Assembly: GCF_025630775.1 (NCBI RefSeq)
Contig: NZ_JAOSZE010000058.1
Span: 1-53,907 of the forward strand
Source of the DNA: Actinoplanes sp. KI2
GTDB taxonomy: Bacteria; Actinomycetota; Actinomycetes; Mycobacteriales; Micromonosporaceae
Length of the DNA: 53,907 nt
Direction: 5' to 3'
Position numbers and translations under genes: made by a program. A model generated the notes under the pieces. The model was not told where the DNA came from. It worked only from the letters and a program-made list of their open reading frames with translations, and made no database searches. Below are positions 33,441-41,321 of the stretch, one piece after another. Positions within the stretch are counted from its first letter, which is position 1, and every line of letters begins with the position of its first letter.

Positions 33441-33566
33441 GGGGCGACCTTCCCGCGACGCTGGTGCCTGCCCACTCGGCCCTGATAAAGGTCAGGTTAG
33501 CCGCGGCCGCGACGCCCTTAGCCGCGTTCGATGAAAGCAGCCGCCCGCCCGGATGGCACGGAGAGA

Positions 33567-34007
33567 TCAGGCGGTCCGGGCGGCGTTGCCGTGAGTGATC
33601 CGCAGGTAGTAGCCATCCGGATCGGTGAGCCGGAAGTCGTACAGGCCCCACGGCTGCAACTGAAGAGGTTCACTGATCGGGCCCCGCCGCCGACAGTGTG
33701 CATAGAGTTGCTGGAGCATTTTCAGGTTGTCGAGCTCCAGCACGATCTCGACCCCGGCACCTTTGGCGCCCTGGAGCCTCTGCCGGGTGAAACCGTGCCC
33801 CTGCGCCTGCTCGGGCAGCTTCGCCACCGGGCCGAGCCCGAGCACGACCAGGCCTCGGCGCAGGCTCGCGTAGTCCTCGGCGCGGCGCTCCACCTGAAAC
33901 CCGAGCAGATCACGGTAGAACGCGACGCTGACATCCATGTCCTCGACGAAGAGTTCCATCCGAAGCCGCACCCGCCAATGATTCACCACCGGGTCGGAGG
34001 TCGGCAT
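33567..34007 (-). CDS. VOC (glyoxalase/bleomycin resistance) family protein
   Basis: The 146-residue VOC-fold protein has MELFVEDMDVSVAFYRDLLGFQVERR at the N-terminus and GLYDFRLTDPDGYYLRITHGN at the C-terminus, so the paired beta-alpha-beta motifs are complete. Metal-ligand positions (E18-like and terminal H/E) are only partly conserved. An ATG at 34007 gives 146 residues. An internal ATG at 33959 (MELFVED) is also possible, and neither has a clear ribosome site. It is unrelated in sequence order to the VOC gene at 10809. The substrate is not known. Confidence 0.85.
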   Translation of the reverse strand: MPTSDPVVNHWRVRLRMELFVEDMDVSVAFYRDLLGFQVERRAEDYASLRRGLVVLGLGPVAKLPEQAQGHGFTRQRLQGAKGAGVEIVLELDNLKMLQQLYAHCRRRGPISEPLQLQPWGLYDFRLTDPDGYYLRITHGNAARTA

Positions 34008-34140
34008 CTGCCGCGTTGCGTTCCGTCGGAGCGCCGGATCTTGCGCATGAGCATCGCCGGCGGCGGCGCCGACGGGCGGTCCGCAGGCACCTGGCCTGCG
34101 GACCGTAAAGGTGGCTGGTTCGCGCACCGTCGATCTGTGC

Positions 34141-34542
34141 CTACGCCGCAGCTCCCGTTGCTGTCACGAGGTCGATGACCTCCAGCAGGACCGGTGGCGT
34201 GCCGGGAACGCCCTCCATCGTCACGACGATCTTGTCGGTGTCGTCGCTGTAGTGGGTGACGACCACGTAGCGGTGGCGGTCGCAGCACGGGTTGGCCGGC
34301 AGGTAGATCGGCGCCAGCGCGCGGTACTGGGGGCCGGCGGCCAGGCTCAGCGCCTGGGCCGCGCGCACGTCAAGGGTGGTGCCATCCACCGAGAAGACGT
34401 CGGTGGTGCCGGCGAGCCCGCCCGACTCGGTCACCGAGATGGATTCGGTGTATGGCGCCGACGCGGCAGCTGCCGGGTTGGCGGCGATCAAGGCGGTCGC
34501 CATGGCGAACGCCATGGCCAGGGCACGGAACAATTGCGTCAT
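34141..34542 (-). CDS. Secreted small protein of unknown function
   Basis: A Sec signal (LFRALAMAFAMATALIAANPAAAA, about residues 4-28) is followed by about 100 residues with a Cys-Cys pair (NPCCDRHRYV) and a beta-rich body (SISVTESGGL ... VVVTHYSDDTDKIVVTMEGVPGTPPVLL). I do not recognise the family. AGGA lies 8 bp before the ATG at 34542. It is 42 bp downstream of the SSI-like inhibitor on the same strand, so the two are probably co-expressed; a role tied to proteolysis or its inhibition is possible but not shown. Confidence 0.7.
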   Translation of the reverse strand: MTQLFRALAMAFAMATALIAANPAAAASAPYTESISVTESGGLAGTTDVFSVDGTTLDVRAAQALSLAAGPQYRALAPIYLPANPCCDRHRYVVVTHYSDDTDKIVVTMEGVPGTPPVLLEVIDLVTATGAAA

Positions 34543-34584
34543 TGCATCGTCCTGTCTGCGCGTGAAATTGGTCGGGCGGATGGT

Positions 34585-34998
34585 TCAGAAATCGAATACG
34601 TCGCCCGTGGCGTGCAGCAGGACGCAGCGGTTCGAGAAGGTTTCGCGGTACGCGACGGGATTACCTTCCCAGGTGCCGACCGCGATGGCCGTCACCGGCT
34701 GGTACACCCGGGTGCAGATGCCACCGTCGTCGGTGAGCGCGGCGATGTCGCCGTCGACCAGGCGCAGATCGTCGCAGGCCGAGCCCGCGGCGGCGTAGCT
34801 GCCGCCGTCCGGGTCGCACTCGAGCGTGGCCAGCCGGGGCGGGACGCCGCCGGGGTCGGCGGGAAGTACGGCGAGCACCAGCGTGCTGTCGGGTGCGGGG
34901 GCCGTCGGCGCCGCAGCGGCCGGGGTGCCGGGGGCGATCAGCGCGGCCGTGGTGGACAGGCTGGTGGCGAGAATCCCGATGTGGTGAATGGGGATCAC
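34585..34998 (-). CDS. SSI-family (subtilisin inhibitor-like) secreted protease inhibitor
   Basis: This 137-residue protein starts at a GTG (34998) after AAGGAGGAGGG and has a Sec signal of about 30 residues. The mature part fits the Streptomyces subtilisin inhibitor family: STLVLAVLPAD, TLECDPDGGS, GDIAALTDDGGICTRVYQPVT, VGTWEGNPVAYRETFSNRC and a TGDVFDF end. Four cysteines (61, 75, 95, 125) match the two SSI disulfides. By family alignment the reactive bond follows the second residue after the third Cys, here Arg97-Val98. An Arg at P1 predicts trypsin-like rather than subtilisin-like targets. It sits beside an unidentified secreted protein. Confidence 0.92.
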   Translation of the reverse strand: MIPIHHIGILATSLSTTAALIAPGTPAAAAPTAPAPDSTLVLAVLPADPGGVPPRLATLECDPDGGSYAAAGSACDDLRLVDGDIAALTDDGGICTRVYQPVTAIAVGTWEGNPVAYRETFSNRCVLLHATGDVFDF

Positions 34999-35159
34999 GA
35001 TTTCCCTCCTCCTTGTGGAAGGCGCGGCTCATCGGGACGCATCCCTTCTTGTGGAGGGCGCGCCCGCGAATCGCTTGGTTGAATCGCCCACACGCTAAGG
35101 CCTTTTCGGGCGGGGCGTCAACTTGAGAAGTTTATAATCGTCAATACAAATGCGACTAT

Positions 35160-36191
35160 TTAATGTCGCGGAGGCGCGTTCGCAGCGCGGGCCGGGGGCG
35201 GGTTCAAGGGAATTTCACATCGGCTCGAGGTGGCGGGGCGGCGCCATGGCCACCATCTCCGCAATGCCGGCACCAGGCCGTGCGGCAGGAAGAGGACGAC
35301 AACGACGAGCAGCACCGCGTACACGGCGTACGAGAGCACGCCGGGCGCGTAGCTCGGCATGCCGGGGCGCGTGCCGATGTCCGTGAGCAGCTGGACGATC
35401 AGGGTGACGGCCGCCGCGCCGAGCAGGCCGCCCCAGATGGTGCCGAGGCCGCCGACGACGGCCATCACGACGTACTGCACCGAGAGCAGGACCGGGAACG
35501 AGCCGGGAGCAAGGTAGCCGAGGAAGTACGCGTAGATGCCCCCGGCCAGGCCGGCGAACGCGGCGGACACGGCGAAGACGAGCAGCCGGTAGCGGCCCAC
35601 CGGGACCCCGCTGGCCGCGGCCGCGGTCTCGCTGGTGGCCAACGCCCGCAGCCCTCGGCCGGTGCGCGAGGAGATCAGGTTGTGCGCCACGACCATGGTG
35701 ACGGCGACGCCGGCCCAGGTGAGGTAGGCGTAGTCGATGCTCTGATCGAGCTCCACGCCGGCGACCGCGAGGTGCGGGATGCCCTGCAGCCCGATGGCCC
35801 CGCCGGCCCAGGACGCGTCGCCGAGCAGCGACAGCAGGATCAGTTGCAGGGCCAGGGTGGCGAAGGCGAGCTGGTGGCCGCGCAGCCGCAGGATCGGCAC
35901 GCCGACGACGAGCGCGACCGCCGCCGCCACCGCCGGTGCGGCGATCAGGCCCAGCAGCGACGGCCCACCGTGCACGCTGATCAGTCCGGCCGCGTAGGCG
36001 CCCAGGGCATAGAACGATGCCTGGCCCAGCGAGACCTGGCCGGCGTAACCCATCAGGATCGACAGGCCGATGGTCACCATGGCCGAGAGGCCGAGCAGGA
36101 CGTACAGGGTCAGCTGGTTGTCGTTCAGCATCGGGGGCAGTGCCAGCGTGCCGGCCGCGATCAGGAGCACACCAAGCATCGGCCTGGTCAT
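35160..36191 (-). CDS. livM: Branched-chain amino acid-type ABC transporter permease
   Basis: The 343-residue LivM-type permease has eight to nine membrane helices and the family motif GYAGQVSLGQASFYALGAYAAG near the second helix. The EAA-like cytoplasmic loop GRGLRALATSETAAAASGVPVGRYRLLVFAVSAAFAGLAGG and VQYVVMAVVGGLGTIWGGLLGAA follow. It ends the five-gene liv-type operon. The ATG at 36191 overlaps the LivH stop by 4 bp. LivHM pairs import branched-chain amino acids, but the same family also takes amides, urea or aromatic acids, and nothing here decides which. Confidence 0.95.
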   Translation of the reverse strand: MTRPMLGVLLIAAGTLALPPMLNDNQLTLYVLLGLSAMVTIGLSILMGYAGQVSLGQASFYALGAYAAGLISVHGGPSLLGLIAAPAVAAAVALVVGVPILRLRGHQLAFATLALQLILLSLLGDASWAGGAIGLQGIPHLAVAGVELDQSIDYAYLTWAGVAVTMVVAHNLISSRTGRGLRALATSETAAAASGVPVGRYRLLVFAVSAAFAGLAGGIYAYFLGYLAPGSFPVLLSVQYVVMAVVGGLGTIWGGLLGAAAVTLIVQLLTDIGTRPGMPSYAPGVLSYAVYAVLLVVVVLFLPHGLVPALRRWWPWRRPATSSRCEIPLNPPPARAANAPPRH

Positions 36192-37048
36192 GCGGTCTCC
36201 TCCTGGATCATCGGGCGGCGCGCGGCCTGCACGATCAGGGCCACGAGCATCAGGAGCAACGCCACCTCGCTCTGGTAGGCGGTGCTGAGATAGCCCGCCA
36301 CCATCGCCTGCGCCACGCCGAGGAGCAGACCGCCGAGCAGAGTGGCGGCCGGCCGGGTGAGGTTGCCGAGGATCGCCGCCGCGAAGCCGCTGACCACCAA
36401 CACCAGGTCGCTGTCGAAGGCGATCTGCTGAACCGGGGTGACGAGCACGCCGGCGAGGCCGCCGAGCGCGCCGCCGATGACGAACGAGAGCAGACCCATG
36501 CGCGTCACGTTGATGCCGACGATCCGGGCGGCGTACGGGTTGGCCGCCGCCGCGGTCAGCGCCCGGCCGATGTCGGTGCGGGCGAACAGCACCGCGAGGC
36601 CGGCGAAGACCAGCGCCGACGCGGCGATGATCAGCAAATAGTGGCGCTGTATCCGGGCGCCGAACACCGTGGCCGATCCGGACAGCCCGGCGAACGAGCG
36701 CGGCTGATCGCCCCAGACGAGGATCTCCACCGCGTACGCGAACACGGCGACGCCCAGCGTGACGATGAGCGCCGACTGCGGGCTGGTGCCCGGCTTGCCG
36801 ATCGCGATCAGACCCACCACCAGGCCGACGAGTCCGGCCAGCAGGACGGCGAGCGCCTCGGCGACGCCGTGCGGCACGCCGGAACCCAGCAGCGAGGAAA
36901 CCGTCATCGCCGCGATGACCGCGAACGCGCCCTGCGCGAAGTTGACCACCCGAGTCACCCGGTAGACGACCACGATGCCGCTTCCGACCAGGGCGAACGC
37001 GCATCCCACGCCGAGACCGGTGATGAGGTACTGCAGGAAGGCGCTCAT
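36188..37048 (-). CDS. livH: Branched-chain amino acid-type ABC transporter permease
   Basis: The 286-residue LivH-type permease has about eight membrane helices. Its N-terminal FLQYLITGLGVGCAFALVGSGIVVVYRVTRVVNFAQGAFAVIAA is diagnostic, and the cytoplasmic loop TDIGRALTAAAANPYAARIVGINVTRMGLLSFVIGGALGGLAG carries the coupling segment. It partners with the LivM gene that follows. The ATG at 37048 overlaps the LivF stop by 4 bp; every junction in the operon overlaps by four bases. Confidence 0.95.
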   Translation of the reverse strand: MSAFLQYLITGLGVGCAFALVGSGIVVVYRVTRVVNFAQGAFAVIAAMTVSSLLGSGVPHGVAEALAVLLAGLVGLVVGLIAIGKPGTSPQSALIVTLGVAVFAYAVEILVWGDQPRSFAGLSGSATVFGARIQRHYLLIIAASALVFAGLAVLFARTDIGRALTAAAANPYAARIVGINVTRMGLLSFVIGGALGGLAGVLVTPVQQIAFDSDLVLVVSGFAAAILGNLTRPAATLLGGLLLGVAQAMVAGYLSTAYQSEVALLLMLVALIVQAARRPMIQEETA

Positions 37049-37740
37049 CGGCCTTCCTCCGCCGCGCCGCCCAGGTAGGCCGCGACCACCGCGGGACTCG
37101 ACGCGAGCTCCGCGGAGGGGCCCTGAGCCGCCAGTTTCCCGGCCTCCAGCACGTAGGCCCGGGAACACAGCTCCAGCGCGAGCCGCGCGTTCTGCTCGAT
37201 CAGCAACACCGCCAGCCCGTCCTGAGCGTTGAGAGTCCGCAGGTGTACGGCGAGGTCGCTGACGACCAGCGGCGCGAGCCCGAGCGACATCTCGTCGATG
37301 ACCAGCACCTGCGGGCGGCTCATCAGGGCCCGGCCCAGCGCCACCATCTGCTGCTGGCCGCCGGAGAGCAGGCCGGCCCGGTGCTTCCGGACGCGCGCCA
37401 GCTCCGGAAAGATCGCGTAGATCCGGGCGGTGCTGCGGTCGCGTCCGCGCCACGCGCCCAGCCGCAGGTTGTCGTCGACGGTCAGACTGCCGAACATCTG
37501 CCGCCCCTCCGGGACGTGTGCCAGCCGGCCGGTGACCGTGACCGTCCCGGACGCCGGCCGGAGGATCCCGGAAAGCGTATTGACCAGGGTGGACTTTCCG
37601 GCGCCGTTCGGTCCGATGAGCGCCACCATCTCGCCGACCCGCACCGTCAGGGTGACCGCGTCCAGGGCCACCGCCGCGCCGTACCGGACGGTCAGGTCGT
37701 CCACATCGATGACGGGCGCGCCGCCTGCGGGCCGGCTCAT
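37045..37740 (-). CDS. livF: ABC transporter ATP-binding protein (LivF type)
   Basis: The 231 residues include Walker A GPNGAGKST, Q-loop region VPEGRQMFGSLTV (the LivF-type VPEGR), signature LSGGQQQMVALGRAL, Walker B VLVIDEMSLGLAP and the switch His in VLLIEQNARLALE. It energises import with LivG, and both lack fused domains. The ATG at 37740 overlaps the LivG stop by 4 bp. Confidence 0.96.
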   Translation of the reverse strand: MSRPAGGAPVIDVDDLTVRYGAAVALDAVTLTVRVGEMVALIGPNGAGKSTLVNTLSGILRPASGTVTVTGRLAHVPEGRQMFGSLTVDDNLRLGAWRGRDRSTARIYAIFPELARVRKHRAGLLSGGQQQMVALGRALMSRPQVLVIDEMSLGLAPLVVSDLAVHLRTLNAQDGLAVLLIEQNARLALELCSRAYVLEAGKLAAQGPSAELASSPAVVAAYLGGAAEEGR

Positions 37741-38519
37741 GGCGCGGATTCCCCTCCGAGGTAGGCGTCGATCACCCGCTGGTCGGCACGGATCGCCTGG
37801 GGCACGCCCTGGGCGATGACCCGGCCCAGGTCCAGGACCGTGATGCGATCGGCAAGGCGGGTCACGAAGGCGACGTCGTGTTCGACGAGCATCATCGTCA
37901 GCCCGCCGGCCCGCAGCTCCGCGATCAGTTGGGCGAGTGCGGCCCGCTCCGCGGCACGCAGCCCGGACGCGGGTTCGTCGAGGAGCAGCAGCCGGGGGTG
38001 CCCGCAGAGCGCACGGGCGACCTGAAGTGCCCGCTGCTGGCCGAGGGGCAGCGCCTCCGCCGGGCGGTCGGCCCAGTCGGCGAGGCCGACCCGGGCCAGT
38101 GCCTCGGACGACCAGGCCCGGATCCGGCGTTCGTCGCGGGAGTGCCGGGGCAGGCGCAGCGTCGCGCTGAGCGCGCCGGCCCCGGTCGCGGCGTGCGCGC
38201 CGACCATGACGTTCTCCCGGGCGGTCAGGCCGTGGAACAGCCGCGCGCCCTGGAACACGATCGCGATCCCGGACCGGGCCCGGCGGTGCGGCGCGGCGCG
38301 GTCGATCCGGGTTCCGTCGTACGCGATGGTGCCGGCGCTCGCCTTGAGATGTCCGCCGATGAGGCTGAACAGGGTGGACTTCCCGGCCCCGTTCGGCCCG
38401 ATGACGGCGTGCGTCTCGCCCTGCACGACGTCGAGGTCGACATCACGCAGGGCGTACACGCCGCCGAACCGGCGGGAAAGACCCGCCACGCTCAGCAGAA
38501 CGGGCATCGACGCCGTCAT
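37737..38519 (-). CDS. livG: ABC transporter ATP-binding protein (LivG type)
   Basis: The 260 residues have Walker A GPNGAGKST, an FQGARLFHGLTARENVMVG stretch, the LivG-type signature LPLGQQRALQVARAL, Walker B LLLLDEPASGLRA and the LivG C-terminal extension ending VIDAYLGG. The ATG at 38519 overlaps the stop of the binding-protein gene by 4 bp. It forms the heterodimeric motor with the LivF product. Confidence 0.96.
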   Translation of the reverse strand: MTASMPVLLSVAGLSRRFGGVYALRDVDLDVVQGETHAVIGPNGAGKSTLFSLIGGHLKASAGTIAYDGTRIDRAAPHRRARSGIAIVFQGARLFHGLTARENVMVGAHAATGAGALSATLRLPRHSRDERRIRAWSSEALARVGLADWADRPAEALPLGQQRALQVARALCGHPRLLLLDEPASGLRAAERAALAQLIAELRAGGLTMMLVEHDVAFVTRLADRITVLDLGRVIAQGVPQAIRADQRVIDAYLGGESAP

Positions 38520-39706
38520 CCGTTGGCGAGGCCGGCGAGCTCGGCCTTGGCCCAGTCGGTCGCCTTGAACGCGCCATGCTCGACCACGTCGATCGAGATG
38601 TATTTCGCCGGCAGTCCGGCATGGTCGGTGGCGGTGTAGCGGTAGGTGCCGTTCGGGGTGAGCAGGGTGAGTCCCTCCAGCGCCTGCTGGATCTTCGCGT
38701 GGTCCGTGCTGTTGGCGTTCTGGATGGCGGCGAACAGCAGTTTCGCGCCCGAGTACCCATCCGCGGCGAACTGTGGCGGCGGGTACCCGTACTTGCTGGT
38801 GAAGGGATCCGTCAGCTCCTTGATGGCCTGCTTCTGCGCGCCGTCGGGCAGGGCGTCGCCGACGACCGCGAGGGAGCTGGCGACGAAGACGCCCTCGGCT
38901 GCCGGTCCGGTCGGCTTGAGCCACAGGCTGCTGGCCTGCGCGCCGGTGAACATCAGCGGGATGCCGAGACCGGCGCTCGCGTACTGCTTCGCGAAAGCGA
39001 CCGACGGCGGACCGGTGGCCCACACCACCAGCGCCTGGGCGCCGGCCGACTTGACGTGGTTGAGCACCGCGCTGAACTCGGTCGTCGTCGTCTGGAACTC
39101 TTCGGCGGCGACCAGGGTGATGCCGTACTGGGCCGCCTTGGCCTGGGTGCCGGCGAACCCCGCCTTGGCGTACGAGCTCTTGGTGTCATAGGCGATCGCG
39201 ATCTTGGTGTACTTCTGTGCCTGGTAGTACTGGAGGATCCGGTCGGCATAGGTGGCCGAGGTCGCCGGGACCACGAAGACGTACGGATGCACGGGGTTGA
39301 CCTGCTCGTCGGCCGGGGTGAGCGACACGTAGGGGATCTTCTCGCGATCGACCTGCGGGATGGTGGCCAGCGCCGAGTTGGAGAACGGCGAACCCAGCAC
39401 GGCGACCACGCCGTCGCCCTTGAGCTGGTTGAAGGCGAGCACCGACTGATCCGGCATGCTCTTGTCGTCCTGGACGGTCAGTTCGATCTGGCGGCCGAGC
39501 AGGCCGCCCTTGTCGTTGATCTGCTGGACCGCCAGTTCGACGGCCTTCCGGTCCTCGGTGCCCAGGGGCGCGTAGTTGCCGGTAAGCGAAGTGATCATGC
39601 CGAGTTTGACCGGGCTGCTCTTGCTGTCGCCCGAGGAGTTGCCGCCGCACCCGGAAGCGGCCAGGGCCATCGCCAGGCTTACGAAGATCGCTGTTAGGCG
39701 TCGCAC
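38516..39706 (-). CDS. livK: Branched-chain amino acid-type ABC transporter substrate-binding lipoprotein
   Basis: The 396-residue protein starts at a GTG (39706) with GGAGG 6 bp upstream. A lipoprotein signal (LTAIFVSLAMALAASGC) anchors it to the membrane. The type-I periplasmic-binding fold (Peripla_BP_6) is evident from VKLGMITSLTGNYAPLGTEDRKAVELAVQQIN, GDGVVAVLGSPFSNSALATI and QFAADGYSGAKLLFAAIQNAN. It delivers the ligand to the permeases. It is the first gene of the operon, downstream of a clear sigma70-type promoter (39845-39873). Confidence 0.95.
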   Translation of the reverse strand: MRRLTAIFVSLAMALAASGCGGNSSGDSKSSPVKLGMITSLTGNYAPLGTEDRKAVELAVQQINDKGGLLGRQIELTVQDDKSMPDQSVLAFNQLKGDGVVAVLGSPFSNSALATIPQVDREKIPYVSLTPADEQVNPVHPYVFVVPATSATYADRILQYYQAQKYTKIAIAYDTKSSYAKAGFAGTQAKAAQYGITLVAAEEFQTTTTEFSAVLNHVKSAGAQALVVWATGPPSVAFAKQYASAGLGIPLMFTGAQASSLWLKPTGPAAEGVFVASSLAVVGDALPDGAQKQAIKELTDPFTSKYGYPPPQFAADGYSGAKLLFAAIQNANSTDHAKIQQALEGLTLLTPNGTYRYTATDHAGLPAKYISIDVVEHGAFKATDWAKAELAGLANG

Positions 39707-39844
39707 AAGTACCTCCAGGAACCCGGCCTCATGCGCCGGGACGAGGGTCACGCATGGACGGTGCGGCCGGTGTTCGCGCGGAGCTCAACCGGCGTTTCGG
39801 GGAGCCGGGAACAGGACGAGGGCTCGGAAGCTGACCTCGGCGCA

Positions 39845-39873
39845 AAGATAGGCCGATTTCAGACGACAGTCAA
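39845..39873 (-). promoter_or_regulatory. Sigma70-type promoter of the liv operon
   Basis: On the minus strand TTGACT (39873-39868), a 17-bp spacer and TATCTT (39850-39845) form a near-consensus promoter, about 140 bp ahead of the livK GTG. It is one of the few GC-poor stretches in the region. The leader is long; no terminator-like hairpin is obvious in it. Confidence 0.7.
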
Positions 39874-39929
39874 TATTGTGCCCAACGTGGATGGTCGACC
39901 GAGGACTGCTGCGCCGCCGCTGCCGGCCA

Positions 39930-41237
39930 TCACGTACGGGCGACTGAGCCCGTGACGCGGGACGGCGATTCGGGGTGGGCGCCGACCCGCCGGGCCATCG
40001 GCCCCCAGATCAGGAGCTGGAGCAGGGACAAGGCCAGGGTGAAGGGAAGCAGGGTCCAGACCCCCGTGCCCTCGGCGATCGCGCCGGCGAGCCAGGGGAA
40101 CATCGAGCCACCGACGACCGATCCCGCGTTCATGATGCCGATCGAGGCCGGCACCAGACGCGCGGTGGTGAGTCGCGGCGCCACCGCCATCGCGGTGGGG
40201 AAGATGGGCCCGAGGAAGAAGCCGAGCAGCACCAGACCCGCCGCGGCGACGGCCTTGCCCGGCAGGAGCCAGGTCAGGGTGGTGACGACGGTGACGCCGG
40301 CGAGGCAGGTCCACATCAGGCCGGACGCGGTGAGGCCGAGCCGGGTGACGGTCGGACCGAGCAGGAACCGGCCCGCGGTGAGCCCGAGCCAGTAACCGCT
40401 GACCGCGTACCCGGCGAGGACCGCGGCCTGCCCCCGCGCCTGGACGAGGTAGCCGAACGCCCAGTTCCCCATGCCCAGCTCGAGGCCCACGTAGACGGCG
40501 AGCAGCGCGGCGCCGAGCAGAACGCCCGGCTGCCGCACCGCGAGACCGGCCAGGCCGCCCGGGGCCGGCGACTCCAGCTTGGCGGCGGCCGACGACTCCG
40601 GCTTGGCGGCGGCCGACGACTCCGGCTTGGCGGCGGCCGGCGACTCCGGCGCGGCCGGCGACTCCGGCTTCGCCGCGGCCGGATCCGGCCCGGCGCGCGG
40701 GTAGACGATCAGGAAGCAGGCGATGAGCGGGATGGCCACCACCCCGAGCAGCAGCATCACCGTGGGCCAGGAGGCGACGGCGACGATCGCGGCGGCCAGC
40801 GGCGGCCCGAGCAGCGCCCCGACGCCGAAAAATCCGTGCAGCCGGTTGAGCAGCGTGGTCGCGTCGGGCAAGGCGGACAGGTACGCGTTGAGCACGGACT
40901 CCAGCACGCCGACCCCGTAGCCGGACGCGACCTGAAGCACGACGAGCGCCGCGAAGGCCGGTCGGGTGGCCGCGTACAGGGCGGCAAGCGCGTACACGCA
41001 GCAGCCGGTCGCCACCGCGATCCGGGTGCCGTAGCGCTGGATCAGCGCGCCGGCGGTGACCCCGGCCAGCACAAACCCGGCGGAACCGGCGAAGAAGGTG
41101 AGGCCGAGCGTTGCTCGGGAGACGGCGTAGTCGTCCATCTGCGCGGCCAGCAACACCCCGGTGACGCCCGCGTTCACGCCGACGAACACGAAGGCGGCGT
41201 ACGCCAGGAGGACCGGCCCCCTCATCGGCTGTCGCAT
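39930..41237 (-). CDS. MFS transporter
   Basis: The 435-residue protein has twelve predicted helices in two groups of six. The central cytoplasmic loop (about 190-225) is a repetitive AAAKPESS linker. The first half has the MFS motif region GALIQRYGTRIAVATGC. The overall pattern is the FucP/NarK-unrelated sugar/drug type with LHGFFGVGALLGPPLAAAIVAVASW, typical of proteins annotated as fucose permease-like or as BtlA-like exporters. ATG at 41237 follows GGGAG; a GTG at 41261 is less likely. Its neighbours (GH11 xylanase upstream, liv operon downstream) hint at uptake of a xylan-derived sugar, but this is inference. Confidence 0.88.
   Translation of the reverse strand: MRQPMRGPVLLAYAAFVFVGVNAGVTGVLLAAQMDDYAVSRATLGLTFFAGSAGFVLAGVTAGALIQRYGTRIAVATGCCVYALAALYAATRPAFAALVVLQVASGYGVGVLESVLNAYLSALPDATTLLNRLHGFFGVGALLGPPLAAAIVAVASWPTVMLLLGVVAIPLIACFLIVYPRAGPDPAAAKPESPAAPESPAAAKPESSAAAKPESSAAAKLESPAPGGLAGLAVRQPGVLLGAALLAVYVGLELGMGNWAFGYLVQARGQAAVLAGYAVSGYWLGLTAGRFLLGPTVTRLGLTASGLMWTCLAGVTVVTTLTWLLPGKAVAAAGLVLLGFFLGPIFPTAMAVAPRLTTARLVPASIGIMNAGSVVGGSMFPWLAGAIAEGTGVWTLLPFTLALSLLQLLIWGPMARRVGAHPESPSRVTGSVART
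40567..40680. repeat. 24-bp tandem repeat in the MFS linker
   Basis: About four and a half units of CGGCTTGGCGGCGGCCGACG plus ACTC run through the central loop, encoding repeated AAAKPESS. Copies differ by one or two bases. Copy number could vary between strains without breaking the frame. Confidence 0.8.
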
Positions 41238-41321
41238 CACGGCTCCCACCCTTTTGGCCACGCCGCCGGGGACGGTGCGGCGCGGCAGCCGAGACCGCCG
41301 CGCCGCAGTTCAGGTTGGTGG

